This document shows positions 55,415-63,807 of a DNA stretch of 64,000 nt, in pieces (within the stretch, counting starts at the first letter, position 1; the number at the start of each line of letters is the position of its first letter). A program made the translations under genes and the position numbers. The stretch comes from Meiothermus sp. (GTDB lineage: Bacteria; Deinococcota; Deinococci; Deinococcales; Thermaceae): NCBI RefSeq assembly GCF_026004075.1, contig NZ_BPIK01000001.1, forward strand, positions 345,501 to 409,500, read 5' to 3'. The notes below the pieces were generated by a model. That model was given only the letters and a program-made list of their open reading frames with translations. It was not told the DNA's origin and ran no database searches.

Positions 55415-56410
55415 TCAGGGAACGCTCAGGAACCAGGGGGCAGGGTTGGTGGGGATGCCCCGCACCCGGATCTCGAAGTGCAGGTGGGGCCCGTTGGACA
55501 GGCCGGTGTTGCCCGAGTAGCCGAGCAGGTCGCCGGCCTGCACGGCCTGGCCCGGCTTTACTGCAATGCGCGAGAGGTGCCAGTAGCCGCTGCACACCCC
55601 CAGCCCGTGGTCGAGGGTGACGGCGTTCCCCCGCACCTCAAGCCGTTCGGCCAGGCCCACCACGCCGGGGGCCGGGGCATAGACCGGGGTGCCTTCGGGT
55701 ACGCCGTAGTCGAGCCCCTCGTGGTAGGAGTAGGTGCGCCCCTGGTCGTAGCTGCGGCGGGTGCCGAAGGGGTCGGTGATACGGTTGGTCTGGATGGGCT
55801 TTCGGAAGGGGCCCCGCCACTGCTGGGGCCGGTCGAAGTCGCAGGAGCCCACCACCTTGAGCCGCTCGGCCCGCAGCCGCTCAGGCACCAGCAGGGCCCG
55901 GCGGTCGGGGGGTAGTTGCAGCACAAAGCGCCCAAAGCTTCCGGCCACCACCCGCACCTCGAGCCCCACCTCCGCACCGCCCACCCGCAGCCGGGCGGGG
56001 TAGACCCCAGGGGCTTGCAGGGCCGGTACGGGCAGCAGTACGCGGTTTTGCTGGATGGGGTAGGTGTTGCCCAGGAAGCGCACCTCGCCCTGTACCGGCG
56101 CCGGGGCTGTTATGCGTACCACGGCGAGGTGGCCCTGGATGGTCTCGCGGGGCCACTCGAGGGCCTCGATGGGGGCCGGAGCCTGGGTAAGCCGGTGCAG
56201 GGCTAGGCTGGGCCGTCCGGTTACCCGCAAGACCTGCCCCACCCGAAGTTGGGTGGGGTCTGCGATGTTATTCAGCACCTGCAGGGCTTCCACGCTGGTG
56301 TTGTACTGCCTGGCGATGCGGTAGAGGGTCTCGCCGGGCTGGACGGTGTGGGTGGTCTGGGCCAGGGTGAGGGAACACAGGACAAGGAACGCAGAAAGCG
56401 GGCGGCGCAT
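55415..56410 (-). CDS. Secreted LysM and M23 peptidase protein
   Basis: 331 residues. Signal peptide (1-18), one LysM domain (about 20-65: THTVQPGETLYRIARQYN) that binds peptidoglycan, a middle beta region (75-190), and a LytM/M23 metallopeptidase (about 215-331). Zn ligands are His and Asp in YHEGLDYG and His in GPHLHFEIRVRG; GYWHLSRI adds the catalytic His. With a full ligand set it should be an active endopeptidase, likely in cell-wall remodelling. Confidence 0.93.
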   Translation of the reverse strand: MRRPLSAFLVLCSLTLAQTTHTVQPGETLYRIARQYNTSVEALQVLNNIADPTQLRVGQVLRVTGRPSLALHRLTQAPAPIEALEWPRETIQGHLAVVRITAPAPVQGEVRFLGNTYPIQQNRVLLPVPALQAPGVYPARLRVGGAEVGLEVRVVAGSFGRFVLQLPPDRRALLVPERLRAERLKVVGSCDFDRPQQWRGPFRKPIQTNRITDPFGTRRSYDQGRTYSYHEGLDYGVPEGTPVYAPAPGVVGLAERLEVRGNAVTLDHGLGVCSGYWHLSRIAVKPGQAVQAGDLLGYSGNTGLSNGPHLHFEIRVRGIPTNPAPWFLSVP

Positions 56411-56472
56411 AGGGCCAGTTTATCGCTTTGGATGAGGTGTTTAAAAACCCATTTTCTCCTACCGGATTGATG

Positions 56473-56838
56473 TTATGACGGCCGCTCGAGGGCCTCCTCC
56501 AGCACCACCAGCCAGTAGGGCAGGGTGCACTGGATTAAGTCCCAGATAATTTCGTCCTGAATGCCAAAGTGAAGGTGGCCGACCAGGTCGGGCAGATCCA
56601 GGATGCTCCTCCAGTCCAGTTCGGGCAGCTCCTCGCGCAGGCTGGGGTGCATGGCAGCAGCCAGCGTGCCCAGGCGGTGCAGGTTGTGGCTTATGGCGTC
56701 CTGGGTACGTGTATCGGCAGTAAATGCGGCGAAGTCCATCCCGGCGGTGTAGCGCAGGACTTGCCGGGCGGCTTCTTGCATCTGCTCGAGGTAGACCCGC
56801 TTGAGCAGATGGGGATTGGGGGTCTGGGCATGGCGCAT
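56473..56838 (-). CDS. HepT/DUF86-like protein of a MntA-HepT type pair
   Basis: 121 residues, all-helical. The tail segment LVGHLHFGIQDEIIWDLI matches the HepT region just after its RNase motif. However, the catalytic and AMPylated motif R-x4-H-x-Y reads P83-x4-H88-x-H90, so both Arg and Tyr are missing. HepT toxins are RNases silenced when MntA AMPylates that Tyr; this version probably cannot follow that scheme. It starts 9 bp after the MNT gene and shares its transcript. Confidence 0.78.
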   Translation of the reverse strand: MRHAQTPNPHLLKRVYLEQMQEAARQVLRYTAGMDFAAFTADTRTQDAISHNLHRLGTLAAAMHPSLREELPELDWRSILDLPDLVGHLHFGIQDEIIWDLIQCTLPYWLVVLEEALERPS

Positions 56839-56847
56839 AGGCCCCCT

Positions 56848-57138
56848 TCAAATAAGTTGCAAGACATCGGCCTCGAGGTGAGGACGCAGCTCGGCCGGTA
56901 CTTTTTTGGCGCTGACCAGATCCACCTTGCAGCCCAGCAGATCCTCCAGGCTGTGTTTGAGGCCGATGTAGTGCTCGAAGGTGGGTTGGGCCAATCTCAC
57001 CAAAAAATCCACATCGCTATCGGGATTGGCCTCGTCGCGGGCGGTGGAGCCGAACAGGTACAGGCTTTTGATGCTGTACTGCTCAGCCAGACTGGGTAGC
57101 TGTTCCTCCAGGATGGCCAGCACACTTCCCCTGCGCAT
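56848..57138 (-). CDS. Minimal nucleotidyltransferase (MntA-like)
   Basis: 96 residues, a bare MNT domain. The signature GSTARDEANPDSDVDFLV occupies residues 30-47, with Ser 31 and Asp 42/Asp 44 in the GSx10DxD spacing needed for catalysis. In known pairs the enzyme AMPylates its HepT partner and so acts as antitoxin. First gene of the two-gene unit. Confidence 0.88.
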   Translation of the reverse strand: MRRGSVLAILEEQLPSLAEQYSIKSLYLFGSTARDEANPDSDVDFLVRLAQPTFEHYIGLKHSLEDLLGCKVDLVSAKKVPAELRPHLEADVLQLI

Positions 57139-57219
57139 GAGACCATAGTACTGCCAGGCATAGTGAGGTATGTTGGGCGCGACCCACTCGAGCCGCCTCG
57201 GGTAGAGTTAAATGGAGGC

Positions 57220-57783
57220 ATGAAAATCTACACCAAAACCGGCGACGCGGGGGAGACCGGCCTGTACGGGGCCGACCGGGTGGGCAAGGACCACCCCAGG
57301 GTGGAGGCCTACGGCACGGTGGACGAGGCCAACAGCGCCATCGGGCTGGCCCGCGCGGCCCTGGGCGCGGCCCATGCCGACCTCGAGGCCGACCTCGAGT
57401 ACCTCCAGAACGCCCTCTTTGACCTGGGAGCCGACCTCGCCACCCGCGCCGGCGGCCCTTACGAGCGCAACCTGGCCCGCATGGACACCTCGGACGTGGA
57501 GAAGCTCGAGGCCCTGATTGACCGCTACCAGGAAGAAGCCCCCCGCTTCACCGGCTTCATCCATCCCGGCGGCCACCCCGCGGCGGCGGCCCTGCACCTC
57601 GCCCGCACCATTGTGCGCCGGGCCGAGCGCCGGGTGGTGGAGCTGATGCGCCACGAGGAGGTGAACCCGGAGGCCCTGCGCTACCTCAACCGGCTCTCGG
57701 ATCTGCTTTTTACGCTGGCTCGAGTGGTCAACCAACGCGAAGGCTTCGCCGAGGAGAAGTGGCTGGTCAAAAAACGCCGGTGA
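57220..57783 (+). CDS. ATP:cob(I)alamin adenosyltransferase (PduO type)
   Basis: 187 residues from the ATG at 57220, preceded by GGAGG; a 19-residue upstream extension is rejected. The N-terminal ATP motif YTKTGDAGETGLYGADRV is at 3-20, followed by YGTVDEANSAIG, and the helical bundle carries RTIVRRAERRVVEL and the late Asn in YLNRLSDLLF. It makes adenosylcobalamin. A BtuF-like protein follows after 12 bp, so both belong to B12 handling. Confidence 0.94.
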   Translation: MKIYTKTGDAGETGLYGADRVGKDHPRVEAYGTVDEANSAIGLARAALGAAHADLEADLEYLQNALFDLGADLATRAGGPYERNLARMDTSDVEKLEALIDRYQEEAPRFTGFIHPGGHPAAAALHLARTIVRRAERRVVELMRHEEVNPEALRYLNRLSDLLFTLARVVNQREGFAEEKWLVKKRR

Positions 57784-57795
57784 AGGAGGGCTGGT

Positions 57796-58581
57796 ATGCG
57801 CCTGGTAAGCCTGACCTGCTCCAACACCGAGATCGTCTGGGCCCTGGGCTGCCTGGACAGGCTGGTGGGGGTGGACAGCAACTCCGACTTTCCCCCCGAA
57901 GTGGCCCGGCTGCCCCGGGTGGGGCCCGACCTTCAGATTGACCTGGACAGGGTCGAGGCCCTGAAGCCCGACCTGGTGCTGGCCAGCCTGAGCGTGCCGG
58001 GCATGCAGCGGGTGGTGGAGGGTTTGCAGGCGCGGCAAATCCCCCACGTGGTGCTCGACCCGCAAAGCCTGCAAGACGTCTACGACGATATTATGCGGGT
58101 GGCGGGTCTCCTGGGGGTGGCCTCGCAGGGCCGGCATGTGGTGCGGGCCATGCAATGGATGATCGCCCAGGCCCGGGGCTCGCTGCCCAACTGGGTGCGC
58201 CCCCCCAGGGTGATGGTGGAGTGGTGGCCCCGGCCCATGATTGCCGCCGGGCAACACAGCTGGGTAACGCAGATGCTGGAGGCGCTGGGGGCGGAAAACG
58301 CCTTTGCCCACCTGCCGGTGCGCTCCCAACCCCTCACCCCCGCCCTGGTGGAGGAGGCCCAGCCCGACCTGATTACGGTCTCGTGGTGCGGGGCGAAAAA
58401 ACTGCGCCCAGAGGTGGTTTTGCAGCGCGAACTGAAAATTCCTGCCCTGAAGCATAAGCAGGTGTTCGCCCTCGAGGAGGCCTACCTGGGCCGTCCGGGG
58501 CCGCGCCTGGCCGAGGGGGCGAAAAAACTCGCCGATCTACTGCGGCAGGTGCCGGTCTGGCAGCACGGAGGCCGGCCATGA
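57796..58581 (+). CDS. BtuF-like cobalamin/metal-chelate binding protein without signal peptide
   Basis: 261 residues. It has the helical-backbone layout of TroA/BtuF periplasmic binding proteins: MRLVSLTCSNTEIVWALG, GVDSNSDFP, ALKPDLVLASLSVPGM and, in the second lobe, LITVSWCGAKK. It starts directly with the first strand of the fold, with no signal peptide or lipobox, so it appears to stay in the cytoplasm. Placed after the adenosyltransferase, it may carry or sense corrinoid inside the cell. Substrate unproven. Confidence 0.82.
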   Translation: MRLVSLTCSNTEIVWALGCLDRLVGVDSNSDFPPEVARLPRVGPDLQIDLDRVEALKPDLVLASLSVPGMQRVVEGLQARQIPHVVLDPQSLQDVYDDIMRVAGLLGVASQGRHVVRAMQWMIAQARGSLPNWVRPPRVMVEWWPRPMIAAGQHSWVTQMLEALGAENAFAHLPVRSQPLTPALVEEAQPDLITVSWCGAKKLRPEVVLQRELKIPALKHKQVFALEEAYLGRPGPRLAEGAKKLADLLRQVPVWQHGGRP

Positions 58582-58883
58582 CCCCCCTCAAGGTGGTCAC
58601 CTTCTGGGTGCGCCCGCTGGAGGGTGAGCCCCTGCCCGAGGCCAGGGCCTTGCTGGAGGGCCTTCTGGCTATTTTTTACGAGGCTTTTCCGGAATACGCC
58701 GGGGTGCTCACCTTCAGCCAGTCGCCCCGCCCGCCCGGCTATGTGTTTGTTTATGTGAACCAGGGCTGCACCGGCCTGCTGCCCATGGCGGGGCGGTTCT
58801 TACAGGAACTCTTGCAGCAGGCCTTCCCCCAGGGTGAGGTGCGTCCCTATGGGCGGGTCTGGCCTGAGCTAGGGTCTGAATAA
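58578..58883 (+). CDS. Protein of unknown function in the cobalamin cluster
   Basis: 101 residues, coupled to the BtuF-like gene by an ATGA overlap. Soluble, mixed alpha/beta; PLKVVTFWVRPLEGEPLPEA at the start and RPPGYVFVYVNQGCTGLLPM near 50-70, with a single Cys. No family recognised. Context suggests a role with its corrinoid-linked neighbours. Its last 15 bp overlap the convergent WD40 gene. Confidence 0.65.
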   Translation: MTPLKVVTFWVRPLEGEPLPEARALLEGLLAIFYEAFPEYAGVLTFSQSPRPPGYVFVYVNQGCTGLLPMAGRFLQELLQQAFPQGEVRPYGRVWPELGSE

Positions 58884-60635
58884 AGCCACGGTGCCGGCCT
58901 GCCGCAGGGTGCCGCTGCCCACCGCCAGCCGGCCATCCGGGGCCCAGGCCACCGCGTAGAGGGGCCGCACAAACCCCGAGGTGGTCTGCAAAAGCTGCCC
59001 CTGCACGCTCCACAGGCGCAGGGTCTTGTCCCAGCCTACGCTGGCCAGCCGTCGGCCGTCGGGCGCGAAGGCCAGGGCCTGGGCGGCCTCGGTGTGCCCT
59101 TCCAGCACCCGGAGTAGCTTGCCCGACTGGGCATCCCAGAGCTTGAGGGTCTGGTCGTGGCTGGCGGTGGCCAGGAGGCGTCCGTTGGGGCTCAGGGCCA
59201 GGCCATAGAGGCCCCTGGCGTGGGCCATGACCCGGCGCAGGAGCCCTACCCCTTCGGGGCGCAGGCGCCACCAGGCCAGGCTTTCATCGCTGCTGCTGCT
59301 GTATAGGGTGCGTCCGTCGGGGCTAAAAGCCAGGCCCGTTACGTGCGACTCGTGGGCGCGGAACTCGAGCACCTTCCGGCCACCCTGCCAGTCCCAGACC
59401 CGGATCAAGCGGTCGCGCCCGCCGATGGCCAGCGCCCGCCCGTTGGGGGCGAAGGCCAGGGCCCCCACCCCGTTGCCGTGGGCCTCGAGGCTCTGCTCCA
59501 GCCGTCCGCTGGTGGTTTGATAGATGCGGGTCAGGCCGTCGCGGCTGCCCGCGGCCAGGTGTCGTCCGTCCGGGCTGAAGGCCAGGGCGGTAATTTCCAG
59601 GGTGGCCTCGCCCAGCCTGTGAACAGGCTGCCCCTGGCGGTTCCACAGCCAGACCTCGCCGTCCCAGCCCCCGCTGGCGAGCAGGCGTCCATCGGGGCTG
59701 TAGACCAGGACGCTCACCGAGGCCGCGGGGGGCTCGAGGGTGCGCAACAGCGTCCCTTGCAGGCTCCATAGCCGGGCCCGCCCGTCGTCGTGGCCGCTCA
59801 GGAGCCGGCTTTCATTCACCGCCAGGGCCAGCACCGAGGCGGTCTGAAGGGTTTTCTGGGGCTGGTTTTTTTCCCAGAGGATAATCTGCCCGTCCTGCCC
59901 GCCGCTGATGAGCTGGGCATCGCTGCTCCAGGCCAGGGCGCCCACCGCGAGCTGGTGGGCGTTCCACTGCTGCAAAAAGCGCCCCTCTACATCCCACAGT
60001 TGTATCTGTCCATCGCGGTCGCCGGTAGCCAGGTAGCCCTGCGGCCCCCAGGCCAGGCTTCGCACCGAGAGTTTCCCTAAAAGAGGCAGCCGGTAGCCGC
60101 TCTGAGGATTCCATAAGAGCACGCCATCCTGTCCTCCAGCCGCCCACCTATTTCCTGCTGGAGAAAGTCCAATGCTGTATATCCAGCCATGCCCTGCGTA
60201 AATGGATAGAGATGGCCTCGAGCCCTGGGTATCCCAGAGGCGCAATTCGCCATCGGCCCCGCCACTCAACACCTGCCGTGCATCCGGGCGAATCCGGGCC
60301 GTCCAGACCTGATCGCGGTGGCCTTGCAGCACGCCTTGCAGCAGACCGTTCCGGGGATTCCAGAGCCTGAGGGTGGTATCGGAGGATGCGCTGAGCAGGG
60401 TGCCATCCGATGCGAAATCCAGCGCCCGCACCGTGTCGGTGTGTCCGCTCAGGGTACGTAAAAAACGCCCATCGGCTTGGTAGAGTTGAATATAGGCATC
60501 CGCGCCCAGGGCCAGGGTGCCCCCAGGGCCGATAGCCACAGCCCCAACCGGGGCCCGGTGACCTGCAAGAAGCTGTGCCGGTTGCTGGGCTGCCGCCAGC
60601 GACAAGCACAAAAGCCAGCTAATCCACCGCTGCAC
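58869..60635 (-). CDS. Secreted WD40-repeat beta-propeller protein
   Basis: 588 residues. A signal peptide (1-16, SLAAAQQ) is followed by WD40 repeats almost to the end, about 40 residues each, roughly fourteen in all, enough for two seven-bladed propellers. Repeats have the usual GH...V..LAFSPDGR.LAS.S.D..LRLW pattern. No other domain is attached. It presumably works outside the inner membrane as a binding scaffold; partners are unknown. It converges on the unknown gene of the cobalamin cluster. Confidence 0.88.
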   Translation of the reverse strand: MQRWISWLLCLSLAAAQQPAQLLAGHRAPVGAVAIGPGGTLALGADAYIQLYQADGRFLRTLSGHTDTVRALDFASDGTLLSASSDTTLRLWNPRNGLLQGVLQGHRDQVWTARIRPDARQVLSGGADGELRLWDTQGSRPSLSIYAGHGWIYSIGLSPAGNRWAAGGQDGVLLWNPQSGYRLPLLGKLSVRSLAWGPQGYLATGDRDGQIQLWDVEGRFLQQWNAHQLAVGALAWSSDAQLISGGQDGQIILWEKNQPQKTLQTASVLALAVNESRLLSGHDDGRARLWSLQGTLLRTLEPPAASVSVLVYSPDGRLLASGGWDGEVWLWNRQGQPVHRLGEATLEITALAFSPDGRHLAAGSRDGLTRIYQTTSGRLEQSLEAHGNGVGALAFAPNGRALAIGGRDRLIRVWDWQGGRKVLEFRAHESHVTGLAFSPDGRTLYSSSSDESLAWWRLRPEGVGLLRRVMAHARGLYGLALSPNGRLLATASHDQTLKLWDAQSGKLLRVLEGHTEAAQALAFAPDGRRLASVGWDKTLRLWSVQGQLLQTTSGFVRPLYAVAWAPDGRLAVGSGTLRQAGTVALFRP

Positions 60636-60728
60636 GCCTACAGATTACCGGATGGGCCTGCAAGCAAAGGTGAGGTCGAGGTCTTGGCGAATTTGTGCGC
60701 CCAGCCTAAAATTCCGATGGGAGTTCCA

Positions 60729-61532
60729 ATGGATAAATACCGCATCCAAGCTGCCAGTCGCTTTCGCCTCGAGGATTTCGACCCCAACGATACCAGCGCC
60801 TTTGAGGGGGGTAAGCAAGAAGCTCTGGAAGCCCTGGCTGGGCTCAATAAGCGGCTGGAGAAACTGCAGGAGCTACTCTATGCCGAGGGCAAGCATAAGG
60901 TGCTGGTGGTATTGCAGGCGATGGATGCGGGTGGTAAGGACGGCACTATTCGGGTGGTTTTCGATGGAGTAAACCCCAGTGGGGTACGGGTAGCCAGCTT
61001 TGGCGTACCCACCGAGCATGAGCTGGCCCGCGACTACCTCTGGCGGGTTCACCAACAGGTGCCACGCAAGGGCGAGCTGGTTATTTTCAACCGCTCTCAC
61101 TACGAGGATGTGCTGGTGGTGCGGGTCAAAAACCTGGTGCCCCAGTACGTCTGGCAGAGGCGCTATCATCACATCCGTGAGTTCGAGCGTATGCTGGTCG
61201 AGGAGGGAACCACCATCCTCAAATTCTTCCTGCACATCTCCAAAGACGAGCAACGTAAACGCCTGCAAGAGCGCCTGGACAACCCCGAGAAGCGCTGGAA
61301 GTTCCGCAAGGGCGACCTCGAGGATCGCAAGCTTTGGGATGCCTATCAGGAAGCCTTTGAGGTAGCCATTCGGGAGACCAGTACCGAGTATGCTCCCTGG
61401 TACGTCATTCCGGCCAACAAGAACTGGTACCGCAACTGGCTGGTGAGCCGCATTCTGGTGGAAACCCTCGAGGGGCTCGGGATGCAGTACCCTCAGCCCG
61501 AGACTGGCTTAGAGAAAATTGTGATCGAATAG
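60729..61532 (+). CDS. ppk2: Polyphosphate kinase 2 (PPK2 class III-like)
   Basis: 267 residues from the ATG at 60729; the long upstream open frame is antisense to the WD40 gene. Walker A is QAMDAGGKDGT (about 64-74), with FNRSHYEDVLV (about 119-129) as Walker B and the lid lysines after. It is very close to the Meiothermus ruber PPK2 I recall, a class III enzyme that phosphorylates both nucleoside mono- and diphosphates from polyphosphate. It may regenerate ATP and GTP from stored polyphosphate. Confidence 0.94.
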   Translation: MDKYRIQAASRFRLEDFDPNDTSAFEGGKQEALEALAGLNKRLEKLQELLYAEGKHKVLVVLQAMDAGGKDGTIRVVFDGVNPSGVRVASFGVPTEHELARDYLWRVHQQVPRKGELVIFNRSHYEDVLVVRVKNLVPQYVWQRRYHHIREFERMLVEEGTTILKFFLHISKDEQRKRLQERLDNPEKRWKFRKGDLEDRKLWDAYQEAFEVAIRETSTEYAPWYVIPANKNWYRNWLVSRILVETLEGLGMQYPQPETGLEKIVIE

Positions 61533-61692
61533 TCCAGGCATCCCACGGAAAGCACCACCTCCTGGCCCTTCTCGAACAAATATTTGTGCTTCCCGCACGG
61601 CCCAGGATGGGGGAAAATTGGTGGTAGGTGCTTGGCAAGACAAACAATTTCTTTCCGCTCAGCAGAAATCTTTTCAACGGCAAAATGAGGAC

Positions 61693-62679
61693 ATGCCAAA
61701 CGCACACCAGGTTTATCAGCGGGTACTGCAAGCAGGCCGGGCATTCCTGAACCGGCCGGAAGCCGACGACCAACAGATTGCCTCGAGCCTATTGGGGCTG
61801 GATCAGGCTGCGTTTAAGGTTTTTACTCATCAGGTGGGGATGACCAGCACCAAGCACCTGCGCTACACGGTGCTCTCCCTGGTCTGTTTAGAACCACCTA
61901 TTGGCCCCCTCTTGCGTGAGATTTTGGCGGATGGGGCCAGCTTTGCAGAGGTGCACAGGCTTCTGAGCCGATACCGAAGGCGGGACTTGGAACTGGTCGA
62001 ATTACAGGAGGCCGTCCGGATAGGTTCCTGGCGCAGCTTGCTTACACCAGGCCAGGCCCAACCCGACTGGGCGAGTAAGCCAGTCTGGATTTTTCCTGCG
62101 AATAAGCGGGCCCGTCGGCTCGAGGGCCTGAATCCGGTGATAGCTGAAGCATTGATTGGGCGCTATAGCAAGCCGGGGGCGCTGGTGGTTGACCCCATGG
62201 CGGGTGCGGGCACGGTGGTGAAAAAAGCCCTGGAGATGGGGCGCCAAGCCTGGGGTAGCGACATTGCCGGAGATGGCCGGCTGGTAAGAAAAATGGATAT
62301 TGCCGGCCTGGTAAGCGCCATCGGAGAAGAAGTGGCCGACCTGCTGGTGCTACACCCTCCTACATTTGCCTGGTTTGTTCGCAAGGTGTTTGATCCCAGC
62401 GTGCACGATCACCCCGAAACCGACTACACCAACTGGCTTTCCCAGCACCTAGAACGCGCCCTGCCGGTACTCAAGCCGGGTGGCCGACTGATTCTAATCG
62501 TGCGACCCGAGCACAAGCCCCGGCGGCTTATCCGGCAGGATGGACTTACACGCTGGGCCTTTGTGGCCCCGCTGGAACTCTTGCTAAGTGAGCACGAACT
62601 CGAGCCCCTACACTACCACCTGGCCGTTTCGGAGGACGGAGTGGAGGACTGGAGTATTTTTGTGGGCCAGAAGCCCTGA
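61693..62679 (+). CDS. DNA-methylase-like SAM methyltransferase
   Basis: 328 residues from the ATG at 61693, preceded by GAGG. An N-terminal helical region (1-130) precedes a methyltransferase domain. Motif I/X region: VVDPMAGAGTVVKKALEMG (about 173-191), the arrangement of N4/N6 DNA methylases in which the DPMAGSGT motif binds SAM. The catalytic motif IV, normally DPPY or SPPY, reads LHPPTF (about 233-238). It may be a degenerate or RNA/other-substrate enzyme. No restriction endonuclease is adjacent. A perfect palindrome ACAAATATTTGT lies upstream at 61576-61587. Confidence 0.75.
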   Translation: MPNAHQVYQRVLQAGRAFLNRPEADDQQIASSLLGLDQAAFKVFTHQVGMTSTKHLRYTVLSLVCLEPPIGPLLREILADGASFAEVHRLLSRYRRRDLELVELQEAVRIGSWRSLLTPGQAQPDWASKPVWIFPANKRARRLEGLNPVIAEALIGRYSKPGALVVDPMAGAGTVVKKALEMGRQAWGSDIAGDGRLVRKMDIAGLVSAIGEEVADLLVLHPPTFAWFVRKVFDPSVHDHPETDYTNWLSQHLERALPVLKPGGRLILIVRPEHKPRRLIRQDGLTRWAFVAPLELLLSEHELEPLHYHLAVSEDGVEDWSIFVGQKP

Positions 62680-62795
62680 ACTGGATTTCCCACAAATAAA
62701 CTGTATTCGATACCGATTTGCTCATACGCCGTTTCAGTACGGTACGCTGTGCCAGGTAACCGTGCAACTGCTCCAATGTCTTGAACAAGGCTGCA

Positions 62796-63590
62796 CTAGG
62801 GCACCCTGCTAGTACGCACCACGAATTTCCACTGAACGGGGTATTCCATGTCGGGGTCGGGATAGGTGGCTTCCACCCATCTGGCCAACTCGGCCACTGA
62901 GGGCCTAAAAACATCCTCGGGAACGTTCCAGGTAAAGGAATAGATGCGCTCCAGCAGCATCTCGAGGCTGGTACGGGGGCTGCGCGGTTCGACCCATTCG
63001 GCTACTATTCGAACCCTGGGATCGAGGCCGAGCCGAACCAGCTCCTGTTCTACCTCTGCCAGGCGAGCCTGATGACGACCTCGTATCAGCGGGTAGCCCA
63101 TGCCGGCCAGAATTTCCTTCCACTTTTGCTGGATACGACAGTCCTCGCTTTCGCCGTCGGACTGATCCCAGCCTTCAAACAAGAACCCGCCTTGGCGCAA
63201 CACCCGCAGGCTTTCGTGTAGGGCTTGCTGCCAGTTGTCGACCAGGTGCCAGAAATGCACTGCAATCACCGCGTGGAGGCTACCCCGTTCGAAGGGTAGC
63301 TCACGGGCATCGGCTTCGATCAGGCGGGCTTTGCGGGCTACCCCGGCCACCTTTTGCCGCAAGACCTCGAGCATGGCCGGGTTATTGTCCAGGGCGATAT
63401 AGCGATAGCCCCGCGCGATAATCGGGACTGCGATTCGACCTGTCCCTGCTCCAATTTCCAAAAACAAGGGGTCGCGGAACAGCTTCTCAACGGGCGCGGT
63501 GATGGCGGTAGCGATGCGTCCGGAAACCTCGGGTGGATGATACCGCGTCCGGTCGTAGGTAAAAGCTACCCGACTGAAATGAGAAGTCAT
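62796..63590 (-). CDS. Class I SAM-dependent methyltransferase
   Basis: 264 residues from the ATG at 63590; longer ORF starts run through the promoter. Motif I is FLEIGAGTGRIAVPI (about 42-56), then ALDNNPAMLEVL and ADARELPFERGSLHAVIAVHFWHLV, the UbiE/Methyltransf_11 pattern. A C-terminal part (about 150-264) is specific. Small-molecule substrate unknown. A promoter TTGCAA-N16-TATCAT lies upstream, overlapped by a 14-bp palindrome. Confidence 0.88.
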   Translation of the reverse strand: MTSHFSRVAFTYDRTRYHPPEVSGRIATAITAPVEKLFRDPLFLEIGAGTGRIAVPIIARGYRYIALDNNPAMLEVLRQKVAGVARKARLIEADARELPFERGSLHAVIAVHFWHLVDNWQQALHESLRVLRQGGFLFEGWDQSDGESEDCRIQQKWKEILAGMGYPLIRGRHQARLAEVEQELVRLGLDPRVRIVAEWVEPRSPRTSLEMLLERIYSFTWNVPEDVFRPSVAELARWVEATYPDPDMEYPVQWKFVVRTSRVP

Positions 63591-63618
63591 GCTCGGCTTT
63601 ATGATAGCAACGAAGTAT

Positions 63619-63632
63619 AAATTTGCAAATTT
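63619..63632. promoter_or_regulatory. Palindrome over the methyltransferase promoter
   Basis: AAATTTGCAAATTT is a perfect 14-bp palindrome that includes the -35 hexamer TTGCAA of the minus-strand methyltransferase promoter. It may be an operator, or chance in an AT-rich spot. Confidence 0.4.
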
Positions 63633-63796
63633 ACCCCGAAAAAGTCGGCTCGAGTGTGGATAGCTCGGTGAGGCGTAAACTTCACTATGGCCAAAGTTTT
63701 TTTGCCCCACGACCTGGCGGGTGCTCTGCGAGACGGCTCCCTGTTATGTGATCAATGCGAACGGCCAGCCCTCATAAAGCCCTCGGCGCGGTTTGT

Positions 63797-63802
63797 ATAA
63801 TC
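63797..63802 (+). promoter_or_regulatory. -10 box of the last gene (leaderless)
   Basis: Consensus TATAAT ends 5 nt before the GTG at 63808 and 8 nt before a second GTG. Transcription would begin on or beside the start codon. No Shine-Dalgarno and no clear -35. Confidence 0.65.
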
Positions 63803-63807
63803 GCTTG

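Noticed and set aside
57208-58455. 415-codon minus-strand frame
   Set aside because: Complement of the adenosyltransferase and BtuF-like genes.
60477-60728. Long N-terminal extension of PPK2
   Set aside because: It is antisense to the WD40 gene, and the ATG at 60729 gives the known PPK2 length.
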